A stretch of 64,000 nt of DNA. Source: Mycobacterium sp. 1274761.0 (GTDB lineage Bacteria; Actinomycetota; Actinomycetes; Mycobacteriales; Mycobacteriaceae). Position numbers and translations under genes: made by a program. The notes below the pieces were generated by a model. That model was not told the origin of the DNA. It ran no database searches and worked only from the letters and a program-made list of their open reading frames with translations. The stretch covers positions 1 to 64,000 of the forward strand of contig NZ_LZMC01000020.1 of the NCBI RefSeq assembly GCF_001668615.1, read 5' to 3'. Positions 8,843 through 17,701 of this stretch are shown here, in pieces (position 1 is the stretch's first letter; each line of letters begins with the position of its first letter).

Positions 8843-9775
8843 TCACGCTCGGCGAGCCAGACGGCGCGCCTCGAGCCGTTCCCGCTGCGGGACGACGACG
8901 TACTTCGGATCCTTCGTGGACGCCACGCCCGCCTCGAAGACACCGAAGCGCTGCAACGCGCTGCCGGCCAACACAGCGAGCCCGGACGCCGCGACGACGG
9001 AGCGCCGGCGCCCGCCGACCACCGCTCCGACCGCGCCGCTGACGGTCAAGATCTCCGACCACCTCCGCAACCGGTGCGCGCGGCCGGTCGCATACGCCTC
9101 AGCGCTTAGTCCGAGCCGTTGCTCCAAGGTGCGTGACGCCGCCAGTTCCAGGGCAGCGCCGGTGACGGCCATCCGCCGCGCAGGCCCGCTTTCGTCGACC
9201 GGAGCCAGCAGCATGCCCAGTCCCCCGCCGCTCGCCGCCGCCGACCCGGTGAACACGAACGGCAGATACGGGTGCGCCTCCCGCCATGCAGGAACCGCCG
9301 TCTGCGACAACAGAACTGCTGTGTAAGACGCGACTCCTGGCGCGGTCGCAGCCGCCCACAATCCGGCGGGCCGCGCAGACCATGCCACGAGTCGGCCCAA
9401 CCGCGTCCGGCCTAGCCGCCGCGGCATCAACTCCGCAACCGCGGCGAGGCCGGAGCCCGGCCCATAGGCTGACAGAATCCACGTGCCCATGCTCATCGGC
9501 GAGCTCGGCTTGGCCACCCGCAGCATGTGATGGAACCGCTCCGGGCGGCCCAGATCGCCGACGAGGAAATACAGGCTCGCCAATACACTTCCCAGCGAAC
9601 CGATTCGGCTCACCTTGCGCAAACCGGGCCGACCCGTCAGATCCGCACCCGCCGCCAGCATCGCCGAGCCTGCCGACAGCCCGCCGGAGAACAGGTACGC
9701 CGCGATCATCCAGTTCCACACCGGCGTCTTGAGAATCTGGCGGCCGTAGTACGACCGGAACTCGGGCTCGCGCAC
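8843..9775 (-). CDS. NrfD-like membrane subunit of formate dehydrogenase
   Basis: A 310-residue polytopic membrane protein of the NrfD/PsrC family, which binds quinone and passes electrons between a partner Fe-S protein and the quinone pool without haem. GTG 9775 is chosen because its G overlaps the last base of the TAG stop of the Fe-S subunit gene; a longer frame to 9850 would run inside that gene. The N-terminal FRSYYGRQILKTPVWNW and the first span with GGLSAGSAML are typical of NrfD. About eight hydrophobic segments follow. It is the last gene of the selA-selB-fdh run and replaces the cytochrome b556 subunit of enterobacterial FDH-N. Confidence 0.85.
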   Translation of the reverse strand: MREPEFRSYYGRQILKTPVWNWMIAAYLFSGGLSAGSAMLAAGADLTGRPGLRKVSRIGSLGSVLASLYFLVGDLGRPERFHHMLRVAKPSSPMSMGTWILSAYGPGSGLAAVAELMPRRLGRTRLGRLVAWSARPAGLWAAATAPGVASYTAVLLSQTAVPAWREAHPYLPFVFTGSAAASGGGLGMLLAPVDESGPARRMAVTGAALELAASRTLEQRLGLSAEAYATGRAHRLRRWSEILTVSGAVGAVVGGRRRSVVAASGLAVLAGSALQRFGVFEAGVASTKDPKYVVVPQRERLEARRLARRA

Positions 9776-10704
9776 TATCGCCTCCGCCCCGCGAACGCCG
9801 ACACCGCCAGACCGACCAATGCGGAGGCCGCGACGCCCGCATACCGCCACATCGCTCCTGCATCGCGCGTCGGCACCACCGGATCGGGAGGCAGCCCGTA
9901 GACCTCCGGCTCGTCGAGCAACAGGAAGAACGCCCCGTCGCCGCCGACGCCGTCGTTCGGGTCATGGCCGTACAGCCTGGCTTCTTCCACACCCTGGCTG
10001 TGCAGATCCGAAACCCGTTGCGCCGCTCGCTCTCTCAACTCGTCCAGCACGCCGAACTGGATCGAGTCGGTCGGGCACGCCTTCGCACACGCCGGTTCCA
10101 GGCCGTCGCGAAGCCGGTCGTAGCACAGCGTGCACTTCCACGCCCGGCCGTCGCCTTCGCGCCGCTCGATCACCCCGTACGGGCAACCCGACACGCAGTA
10201 GCCGCACCCGTTGCAAATATCCTGCTGCACAACGACTGTCCCGAACTCGGTGCGGAACAGCGCGCCCGTCGGGCAGACATCCAAGCAGCCCGCATGTGTG
10301 CAGTGCTTACACACATCGCTGCTCATCAGCCACCGGAAGTCCTGTCGCGTCTCCGCGCCGGACCCGTCACCCGGGCGGGACAACGACGGCATGCCGAGGT
10401 CGACCGGTGCGGGCTGTTCGACAAACGCTACGTGCCGCCACGAGTTCGCCCCCAGGTTGCCGGTGTTGTCGAACGACATGCCCAGCAGATTGAACCCGTC
10501 CCCATCCCCCGAGACGGGCACCTCATTCCACTCCTTGCACGCCACCTCGCACGCCTTGCAGCCGATGCACACCGACGTGTCGGTGAAAAACCCCATCCGC
10601 GGTGGGTGCTCGCCGTAACCCGCGTTGCCCGCCGGGTCGGCCAGCGGGCCGTAGAAACTGTTCTCGGCTGTGTCTCTGCGCGATCCGCTTCGCTTCTGGC
10701 TCAT
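9775..10704 (-). CDS. Formate dehydrogenase Fe-S (beta) subunit
   Basis: A 309-residue ferredoxin-type subunit with four cysteine groups for four [4Fe-4S] clusters: CIGCKACEVACKEWN, CKHCTHAGCLDVCP, CNGCGYCVSGCP, and CTLC followed by CAKACP. The order and spacing match FdnH/FdoH-type electron-transfer subunits. A hydrophobic segment near residues 285-305 anchors the C-terminus, as in FdnH. The start overlaps the end of the catalytic-subunit gene by four bases and the stop abuts the NrfD gene, so the three subunits should be made together. It carries electrons from the catalytic subunit to the membrane subunit. Confidence 0.9.
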   Translation of the reverse strand: MSQKRSGSRRDTAENSFYGPLADPAGNAGYGEHPPRMGFFTDTSVCIGCKACEVACKEWNEVPVSGDGDGFNLLGMSFDNTGNLGANSWRHVAFVEQPAPVDLGMPSLSRPGDGSGAETRQDFRWLMSSDVCKHCTHAGCLDVCPTGALFRTEFGTVVVQQDICNGCGYCVSGCPYGVIERREGDGRAWKCTLCYDRLRDGLEPACAKACPTDSIQFGVLDELRERAAQRVSDLHSQGVEEARLYGHDPNDGVGGDGAFFLLLDEPEVYGLPPDPVVPTRDAGAMWRYAGVAASALVGLAVSAFAGRRR

Positions 10705-13700
10705 GGCGTCTCCTCGGTGTGCAACCCGTCCTCGCCGTCGGTCGTGTCCAACCGGGTGCCCGTCTCAGCGGTGATGCCCGCGCGGTCGCGGTACATCGCG
10801 ATGTACTCCAGCAGCGCGGGGCCGCGCGGCCGCCGACCCGGCTGGATGTCACAGGTGGCGACCTTGCTCTCCTGGATGAAGACGTTCGGGTCGGCCACCA
10901 CGCCGAGCAGATCGTTCACCACATCACCGTCGATCAACCCGACGTTGCCCCAGTGATACGGCATCCACACCTGATGCACGGCGCGGTCCTCGATCCGCAA
11001 CGGCCGCATCCGGTCGGTGACGAACACCCGCGCATCCACCGCCGCGCGGCTGGTGATCACATGCGCCCAATCCATGTGCGTCAGACCGCGTTCCACGGCC
11101 AGCGCTGGTGACACCTCGACGAACAAACCGGGCTGCAGCTCGGACAGATAGGGCAGCTGCCGGCTCATCCCGCCGGCGGTGTGGTGCTCGGTCAGCCGCG
11201 CTGCGGTGAACACGTACGGGAACGTCTCGCCGTGCAGCTCCGGCGGCGACGGGTTCGACGGGTTGTCGGCGCGGCCGTACACCTTGCGCGCCGGGTTGCC
11301 CTGTTGCGTGTAAAGCGCGTTGCGGATCGGTGATTCGTGCGGTTCGTAGTGCGTGGGCAGCGGGCCGTCGGCCACCCCGTTCGGCGCGAATAGCCACCCC
11401 TTGCCGTCGGCCTGCATGACGAAGGGGTCATCGCCGCGCAATGCGGCCACACCGACGGCGTCGGCGTCGGGTCGGTAGTCCGGCGGCTTGTTCTTCTCGA
11501 AGTCGGGCACGTCGTATCCGGTCCACTCGCCTTTTAGGGCGTCCCACCAGATGAGCTTCTTGCGTTCGCTCCACGGCCTGCCCTGCCGATCGCACGACGC
11601 CCGGTTGTAGAGCACCCGGCGGTTCATCGGCCACGTCCAGCCCCACTCGTTCTCGTAAGGCCCTTGCTGGTCGTGCGGCTTACGCCGCGCCGCCTGGTTC
11701 ACCTCGTCGGCGTACACGCCGCTGTAGATCCAGCAGCCGCACATGGTCGAGCCGTCGGCCTTCAACTCCGTGTAGCCATTCACCGCGCGGCCCGTCGTCA
11801 GGTCCACGCCGTTGATGCGCCGCAGCACGTCCTCACCCGACGGCTCGTCACCGTCCATCGCGTAGTCCCACGACAACTCGAGCAGCGGACGGTCGCGCTC
11901 ATCCGTTGAGCCGGCGAGCTTTTCGCGCAGAATACGGCCGAGGTGGTAGAAGAACCACAGCTCCGATCGGGCATCGTCGGGCGGGTCGACGGCCTTCTCG
12001 CGCCACTGCAGCATGCGCTGCGTCTGCGTGAACGTACCCGCCTTCTCGACATGCGACGCGGCGGGGAACAGGAACACCTCGGTGCGGCAGGTGTCCGGTG
12101 AAATCTCGCCCGTTTCGATCTCGGGTGCGTTCTTCCAGAACGTCGCGCTCTCGATCTCGACGAGATCGCGCACCACCAGCCAGTCGAGGTTGGCCATACC
12201 GAGCCGTTGCAGCCGGCCGTGCGCCGACCCGACCGCCGGGTTCTGCCCGACCAGGAAGTAGCCGAACACCTTGCCGTCGACCATGTCCATCACGGTGCGA
12301 TAGGTACCGTGGTCGCCGTTGATTCGCGGCAGATAGTCGAAGCAGTAGTCGTTGTCAGCGCTCGCATGCTCACCCCAGTACTCCTTCAGCAGCGACACCA
12401 TGTAGGCATCGGAGTTGTACCAGAAGCCTTTCTGGTTCTGTCCTTTGATGACGTCGAGGTAGTCGGCCAGTGTCTCGTGGCCGGCGCGCGGCATCGCCAG
12501 ATAACCGGGCAGCAGGTTGAACAGCGTCGGCACATCCGTCGACCCCTGAATGCTGGCGTGCCCGCGCAGCGCGAACACCCCGCCGCCGGGGCGGCCGATA
12601 TTGCCCAGCAGCAACTGGATGATCGAGCCGGCGCGGATGTACTGCGCACCCGTCGAATGCTGCGTCCAGCCGACGCTGTACACCAGCGCCGCTGTCCGTT
12701 CGCGGCCCGAGTTCTGCGCCCAGGCCTTGGCGATGTCGAGGAACACATCGGCGGGGACGCCGGTCACCCGTTCGACCATCTCCGGGGTGTAGCGGGCGTA
12801 GTGCCGCTTGAGGATTTGGTAGACACACCGCGGATGCTGCAGCGTCGGGTCACTCGGGATGTCGCCGGCGGCGTCGTCCATCGGTGATCCGCCGGAGCCC
12901 GCAACGTCTTGTGTCGCATGCTCTTTCGACTCGGCGCCGCCCACCGGCGAACCGGTCGACTCGTACTGCCACGTCTCGGTGCGATACGACGCGGTCTCCT
13001 CGTCGTAGCCGCTGAACAGCCCATCGAGATCCTCGGTGTCGCAGAAGCGTTCGTCGACGAGGAACGACGCGTTGGTGTAGGCCGTGACGTACTCGCGAAA
13101 GTCGAGCTCGTTGGACAGGATGTAGTTGATCACCCCGCCGAGGAACGCGATGTCCGTGCCGACGCGCAGCGTCACATACTGATGCGCCAGCGCGCTGGTG
13201 CGGGTGAACCGCGGGTCGATGTGCACCACGCGCGCCCCGTTGAGCTTGGCCTCGATCACCCACTGGAAGCCCACCGGATGAGCCTCGGCCATGTTCGACC
13301 CCATGATGACGATGAAGTCCGAGTTGGCGAGGTCTTGCTGATAGTCCGTCGCTCCGCCGCGACCGAAGGAGGCTCCCAGACCGGGAACCGTGGCGCTGTG
13401 TCAAATGCGGGCTTGGTTCTCGATCTGCAATGCGCCGAGAGCCGTGAACAGCTTCTTGATCAGATAGTTCTCTTCGTTGTCGAGCGTCGCTCCGCCCAGG
13501 CTCGCGATGCCCATCGTGCGGCGCAGCGTGTTGCGATCCTTGTCGAACTGCTGCCAGCCCTTCTCGCGGGCGTCGAGCACGCGGTCGGCGACCATGTCCA
13601 TCGCGGTGTCGAGGTCGAGTTCCTGCCACTCGGTGGCGTACGGCGCGCGATAGCGGACCTTGGTCAGCCGCTGCGGGCCGGTGACGAGCTGCTTGCTCGC

Positions 13701-13970
13701 AGAACCCTTGGGGCACAGGCGGCCTCGGGAGATCGGGCTGGCGGGATTGCCCTCGATCTGGATGACCTTGCCGTCGGAGACATAGACCTTCTGCGCACAG
13801 CCGACGGCGCAGAACGGGCAGACCGAGTGGGCGATGTGGTCGGCCTCGGCGGTTCTTGGCGTGAGCGTGCTGGATCGCTTGGACTGCGCGGCCTTGCCGC
13901 GGCCCAGCTTGTCTGCGCCTGTGAGCTGCCGGTACACCGGCCACGACTCGAACAAACCCCTGAGGTCCAC
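10701..13970 (-). CDS. Selenocysteine-containing formate dehydrogenase, catalytic (alpha) subunit
   Basis: Read through the TGA at 13403-13401, this is one continuous frame of 1089 residues from GTG 13970 (GGAGG upstream), close to the usual ~1015 of FdnG/FdoG. The N-terminal [4Fe-4S] ligands are C51, C54, C58 and C86. Sec is residue 190, in the context NQARI-U-HSATVPGLGASFGRG, equivalent to the ARV-U-H site of E. coli enzymes that binds molybdenum/tungsten. Frames before and after the TGA agree exactly and both halves match the family, so it is neither a pseudogene nor two genes. No RR-type Tat signal is visible, unlike enterobacterial FDH-N. It starts nine bases after the selB stop and overlaps the Fe-S subunit gene by four bases. 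It oxidises formate to CO2. Confidence 0.93.
13371..13389 (-). promoter_or_regulatory. Bacterial SECIS hairpin
   Basis: GGTTCCCGGTCTGGGAGCC begins 11 nt after the UGA. It folds into a seven-pair stem (GGUUCCC with GGGAGCC, one G-U pair) capped by GGUCU, the same apical sequence that SelB recognises in E. coli fdhF and fdnG. It lies wholly inside coding sequence, as bacterial SECIS elements must. Confidence 0.9.
13401..13403 (-). other. In-frame UGA codon recoded as selenocysteine
   Basis: The codon is TGA on the minus strand at residue 190 of the formate dehydrogenase. The next codon encodes the conserved His of the active site. The bases after TGA (CACAGCGCCAC, 11 nt) give the same offset to the SECIS stem as in E. 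coli fdhF. Confidence 0.93.
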
Positions 13971-13979
13971 GCCGTCCTC

Positions 13980-15677
13980 CTACCCGTTCGGCGCCAATCC
14001 AACCACTGTCCGTGTCCCATCGTCGGCGCGTTGGGTGACGCGCCGTTTGTCGAGCTCCTCCAGAAGCGGGACGGCGACGCGGCGGGTGGTGTGCAGCGCT
14101 TGTTTGGCTTCGGCGACGGTGAACGGCTGCCCGAGCGTCTTGAGTGTCTTAGCGGCCTTGTCGAAAGCGTCCGCGCCCAGCACCACACCGTCGGCGATCC
14201 GGGTCAGCCGGCCGATGCGGACGGCTGCCGCCAGCTCCTTCGGGCCCAAATGCAGCTCAATCAGCTCGTCGGCCTCCGGCGCGCGGAACGGCTCGGCCGC
14301 CAGCCACTCCTCCACCGTGCGCACCGCCTTGTCCACCCGCGGCGGCAGTGTTGAACCTGGACGACGAACACGGCCGTCGACGACTTCGAGACCGGTGCCG
14401 TCGAGAAGTTCCGGCACCAGGCCGACGGCGGGTAGGTCGAGGCGTTGCCTAACTGTTTCCATGGGCATGCCCGCCGCGATGTCGTGCTGTGCCGACCAAT
14501 CGTCGACCGCTGTCATAACTTGGTGACGTCGGTCGGACCACCAGTCCACGTCCACAGCCCACTCGCCGATACGCAGACCGGTGACCGGAAACCCCATGGC
14601 GCGCAACTCTTTTACGGTTGCGCAGACCGGTGGCGTGGCCTTGCCCGTCGCCAGTTCCTCGGCCCTCGCCTTGGCTGCCCCGCGTCGACGCAACACCGGT
14701 GGCCGCACGTCGAGCACCTCGACGCCCGCGGCGATGCGGTGCTCGCCGGGATCACGCAGCAACCCGATGTCGCCGATCCGCAACGGCAGTGGCTGCGCGA
14801 GCCGCAGCCGCGCCGCGGCCTCGCCGAGCGGACGGACAACAACCGGTACCGCCGCAGATCCGGTGTGCAACACCAGCTCTCGGTGCAACTGACCGGGAAT
14901 GCGCAGCGCGACGTCGATCTCGGTGGTGTCCAGCCATGCGCCCGGTGTGCGGACCGTGTCGCCGCGGCCGATGTGCTGGCGGTCGACACCGCGCAGGTTC
15001 ACCGCGACGCGCGCCACCGCTTCTACCGCTTTGCGGTCTTGTTCGAGTGACTGCAGCTCGCGGACGGTGACGCGGCGGCCATTGTGTTCGAGCTCGTCGC
15101 CGACGCGGATCGTGCCCGCCGCAAGCGTTCCCGTGACGACTGTGCCCGCGCCGCGCACCGTAAACGACCGGTCCACCCACAGCCGCACATCGGCGTCGAT
15201 GTCCGGCAGCGGCAGACCGCCGACGAGCGCCCTCAGCTGTGCCCGCACCGCGTCCAGGTCCGTGCCGAGCACCACCGGCGTGTCGGGCAGTCGCTCCCGC
15301 ACCTGCACTATGGCCGGTGCCGGGTCGGCGAGGTCGGCCTTGCTGATGACGACCATCACGTCGGAAACACCAAGCGCCCCAAGCGCGTCGAGGTGCTCGT
15401 CGGACTGCGGCATCCAGCCCTCGGTCGCGGCGACGACGAACATCACTGCCGGCACCGGGCCAACTCCGGCCAGCATGTTCGCCACGAACCGCTCATGCCC
15501 CGGCACGTCGACGAACGCGAACTGGCGCCCCTCGATCTCCGTCCATGCAAAGCCGAGATCGATCGTCAGCCCACGCCGCTGCTCCTCGGCGAGCCGGTCG
15601 GGGCACATGCCGGTGAGCCGCTGCACGAGCGTCGACTTGCCGTGGTCGACGTGGCCCGCCGTCGCTACGACATACAT
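13980..15677 (-). CDS. selB: Selenocysteine-specific elongation factor SelB
   Basis: A 565-residue translational GTPase that brings Sec-tRNA to UGA codons marked by a SECIS. G1 is GHVDHGKS (residues 8-15), G3 is DVPGH (57-61), and G4 is SKAD (112-115) in place of the usual NKxD, as in many SelB proteins. EF-Tu-like domains 2 and 3 follow. The last ~200 residues form the winged-helix region that binds the SECIS (for example the segment ending LLEELDKRRVTQR). ATG 15677 is chosen because the family begins directly at this GTPase motif. It overlaps the end of selA by 13 bases, and its TAG stop touches the ribosome site of the formate dehydrogenase gene, indicating one operon. Confidence 0.93.
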   Translation of the reverse strand: MYVVATAGHVDHGKSTLVQRLTGMCPDRLAEEQRRGLTIDLGFAWTEIEGRQFAFVDVPGHERFVANMLAGVGPVPAVMFVVAATEGWMPQSDEHLDALGALGVSDVMVVISKADLADPAPAIVQVRERLPDTPVVLGTDLDAVRAQLRALVGGLPLPDIDADVRLWVDRSFTVRGAGTVVTGTLAAGTIRVGDELEHNGRRVTVRELQSLEQDRKAVEAVARVAVNLRGVDRQHIGRGDTVRTPGAWLDTTEIDVALRIPGQLHRELVLHTGSAAVPVVVRPLGEAAARLRLAQPLPLRIGDIGLLRDPGEHRIAAGVEVLDVRPPVLRRRGAAKARAEELATGKATPPVCATVKELRAMGFPVTGLRIGEWAVDVDWWSDRRHQVMTAVDDWSAQHDIAAGMPMETVRQRLDLPAVGLVPELLDGTGLEVVDGRVRRPGSTLPPRVDKAVRTVEEWLAAEPFRAPEADELIELHLGPKELAAAVRIGRLTRIADGVVLGADAFDKAAKTLKTLGQPFTVAEAKQALHTTRRVAVPLLEELDKRRVTQRADDGTRTVVGLAPNG

Positions 15678-16945
15678 GCCAGCACCGCCGAAGCCAGCGC
15701 GTCGTCGTCGGAGGGCGCGACCGTGCGCAGGTCCAGCAGGCAGCGGCCGTTCTCGATACGGCCGACGATCGCGGGCGTGCCGACGCGCAGCGGCGCGGCG
15801 CATTTCTCGGGCAGGCTCACCGCGGCGCTGGGCAGTTCGACGTCGGGCGCCCCGCCGCCGCCGACGGCCGCTATGCAGTCGACCGCTTCTGCACCGGGCA
15901 GCCGCTCGGCCAGGCGCTGCGCCCGCGCGCGCAGCTCTGCGACGTCGGCATGCAGCGCCTGCGCGACGGGTGTGGGCGGACCGATAAGCGTGGCCTCCAG
16001 CGCAGCGAGCGTGAGCTTGTCGACGCGCAGCGCCCGCGCCGCGGGATGGCGTCGCAGCCGCTCGATCAGCGCGGCATCGCCGAACAACAGGCCGGCCTGC
16101 GGGCCGCCCAACAGCTTGTCGCCGCTGGCGCTTACGAGGTCGGCGCCGTCGCGCAGCATGGTCGTGGCGTCGGGTTCGTCGGGCAGCAGCGGGTGCGGGG
16201 TCAGCAGCCCTGAGCCGATGTCGGCGACCACCGGTATGTCCAGCTTGGCGAGCTCGGGCACCGACACCGCGGACGTGAAGCCGCTGACGTGGTAGTTCGA
16301 CGGATGCACCTTGAGCACGAAGCCGGTGTCGGGTCCGATGGCGTCGGCGTAGTCACGCAGGTGCGTGCGGTTGGTGGTGCCGACCTCGCGGAATCGCGAG
16401 CCTGTCGACTGCATGAGGTCGGGCAACCGGAAACCGTCGCCGATCTCGATCAGTTCGCCGCGGCTGACGACGATCTCCTTGCCCGGCGCCAGCGTCATCG
16501 CCGCCAGCAGCAGCGCGGCGGCATTGTTGTTGACGACGTGCACGCCGTGTGCGCCGGGGACGGCCCGGGCCAGCGCCGCCAGCGCGCCCCTTCCGCGGCG
16601 GGCCCGGCGGCCGGTTTCCAGGTCGAACTCGACATCGGTCGCCCCGCTGGCCGTCACGACCGCGTCGACGGCGGCTTGTGACAGCGGCGCCCGGCCGAGG
16701 TTCGTGTGCACGACGACACCCGTCGCGTTGATGACCGGTCGCAGGCTCGTCGCACTGGCAGGCAATGCAGCCACGGCATCGTCGGCGACTTGCTCCGGGC
16801 TGATCTTCCCGCAGCGGGCGCGCTCTTGCGCCTGCGCCACAACGCTTTTCACGAGATCGCGGCCGAGCACACGCTCGGCCTTGGCCAGCCGCGGGTCGGC
16901 AAGCAGGACGTCGGTGCGGGGCACGCGGCGGCGCGGGTCAGTCAC
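15665..16945 (-). CDS. selA: L-seryl-tRNA(Sec) selenium transferase SelA
   Basis: A 426-residue PLP enzyme of fold type I that converts Ser-tRNA(Sec) to Sec-tRNA(Sec) using selenophosphate. Family marks include VINATGVVVHTNLGRAPL (about 71-88), the GELIEIGDGFRLP segment (163-175), VGTTNRTH, ADIGSG (241-246) and the PLP lysine K277 in SASGDKLLGGPQAG. The start is GTG 16945, with G-rich sequence upstream serving as a weak ribosome site. Upstream lie a 25-bp inverted repeat and the tRNA-Sec gene on the same strand; downstream it overlaps selB. Confidence 0.93.
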   Translation of the reverse strand: MTDPRRRVPRTDVLLADPRLAKAERVLGRDLVKSVVAQAQERARCGKISPEQVADDAVAALPASATSLRPVINATGVVVHTNLGRAPLSQAAVDAVVTASGATDVEFDLETGRRARRGRGALAALARAVPGAHGVHVVNNNAAALLLAAMTLAPGKEIVVSRGELIEIGDGFRLPDLMQSTGSRFREVGTTNRTHLRDYADAIGPDTGFVLKVHPSNYHVSGFTSAVSVPELAKLDIPVVADIGSGLLTPHPLLPDEPDATTMLRDGADLVSASGDKLLGGPQAGLLFGDAALIERLRRHPAARALRVDKLTLAALEATLIGPPTPVAQALHADVAELRARAQRLAERLPGAEAVDCIAAVGGGGAPDVELPSAAVSLPEKCAAPLRVGTPAIVGRIENGRCLLDLRTVAPSDDDALASAVLACMS

Positions 16946-16958
16946 GCCCCACCCCCCG

Positions 16959-17013
16959 CGCGATTTCGGCGTGATTTCCCGCGGTGGGCGCGGGAAATCA
17001 CGCCCAAATCGCG
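16959..17013. repeat. Near-perfect 25-bp inverted repeat between tRNA-Sec and selA
   Basis: The arms 16959-16983 and 16989-17013 are complementary at 24 of 25 positions and are separated by GTGGG. The element begins 10 bases after the CCA end of tRNA-Sec and ends 13 bases before the selA start. It would form a very stable hairpin in either transcript, without a U-run. It may terminate or process the tRNA transcript, attenuate selA, or be a mobile palindrome. Confidence 0.8.
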
Positions 17014-17023
17014 GGAGGGGCCA

Positions 17024-17118
17024 TGGCGGAGGCGGACGGGAATCGAACCCGCCAGCGACAGCATCTGCCGCTCAGCGATTTTGAAGACCGTGCCGATCAC
17101 CAGACCGGATACGCCTCC
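17024..17118 (-). tRNA. selC: tRNA-Sec (anticodon UCA)
   Basis: The 95-nt gene begins GGAGGCGT and ends CGCCTCC-G-CCA, giving a seven-pair or longer acceptor stem with encoded CCA. The anticodon loop CTTCAAA holds TCA (17084-17082). An eight-pair variable arm (AGCGGCAG with CTGTCGCT) and a T loop TTCGATT follow. The long variable arm and UCA anticodon identify it as tRNA-Sec. It lies upstream of selA on the same strand, divergent from the DUF488 gene. Confidence 0.93.
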
Positions 17119-17157
17119 CTGGGCCATGACTTCATCATGGCAGGCACGATGGAGGCC

Positions 17158-17685
17158 ATGCTGACGTCGGTCGGACACGGCGCTCTGGACCGGGCCGGGC
17201 TGCTGGACCTGCTGCGCTCGGCCGGCATCGAGGCCGTGGTCGACATCCGTCGCTTCCCGAACAGCCGGCACAACCCCGATGTCGAGACGACCGCGATGTC
17301 AACATGGACGCTTGAGGCACACCTGGCCTACCGCTGGGATGACCGGCTGGGCGGTCGACGCCGCCTTCCCCCCGGCCAGCAGCCCGAGGACAACTGGTGG
17401 CGGGTCGCACAGTTCGCCGCCTACGCCGCCTACACCCGCACCGCGCCGTTCGAGGAGGCGCTGGCGGAGCTGATCGAGCAGTCGAAACGACAGCGGACCG
17501 CGATGATGTGCAGCGAGTCCGTGTGGTGGCGGTGCCACCGAAGGATCGTCGCCGACGTCGCGGTCCTCCAGTTCGGCGTCGACGTCGATCACCTGATGCA
17601 CGACGGCCGCACGACGCCCCACGTTCCGTCAGACGGCGCCCGGATCCGGCCGGACGGGCGGATCGGATGGCCCGCAACCGACTGA
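17158..17685 (+). CDS. DUF488-family protein
   Basis: A protein of about 175 residues. The family begins with a strand followed by GHG (here LTSVGHGALDRAGLL), then VVDIRRFPNSRHNP, and contains the diagnostic CSESVWWRCHRRIVAD motif with its Cys, Trp and Cys-His-Arg-Arg. The biochemical function of DUF488 is unsettled. ATG 17158 is chosen because the fold begins right after it; ATG 17149 and ATG 17137 are alternatives. Any longer start would run into the antisense of tRNA-Sec. It ends 16 bases before selD and may share a transcript with selD and the PPK2 gene. Confidence 0.75.
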   Translation: MLTSVGHGALDRAGLLDLLRSAGIEAVVDIRRFPNSRHNPDVETTAMSTWTLEAHLAYRWDDRLGGRRRLPPGQQPEDNWWRVAQFAAYAAYTRTAPFEEALAELIEQSKRQRTAMMCSESVWWRCHRRIVADVAVLQFGVDVDHLMHDGRTTPHVPSDGARIRPDGRIGWPATD

Positions 17686-17701
17686 AGGCACGATAGAAGC
17701 C

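Noticed and set aside
10701..13970. Formate dehydrogenase as two separate genes or a pseudogene with a nonsense mutation
   Set aside because: The frames agree exactly across the TGA, the TGA is at the known Sec position, and SECIS, tRNA-Sec and selABD are all present.
16984..17157. Longer start for the DUF488 gene from 16984
   Set aside because: It would run through the antisense of tRNA-Sec and half of the inverted repeat; the family fold begins after 17158.
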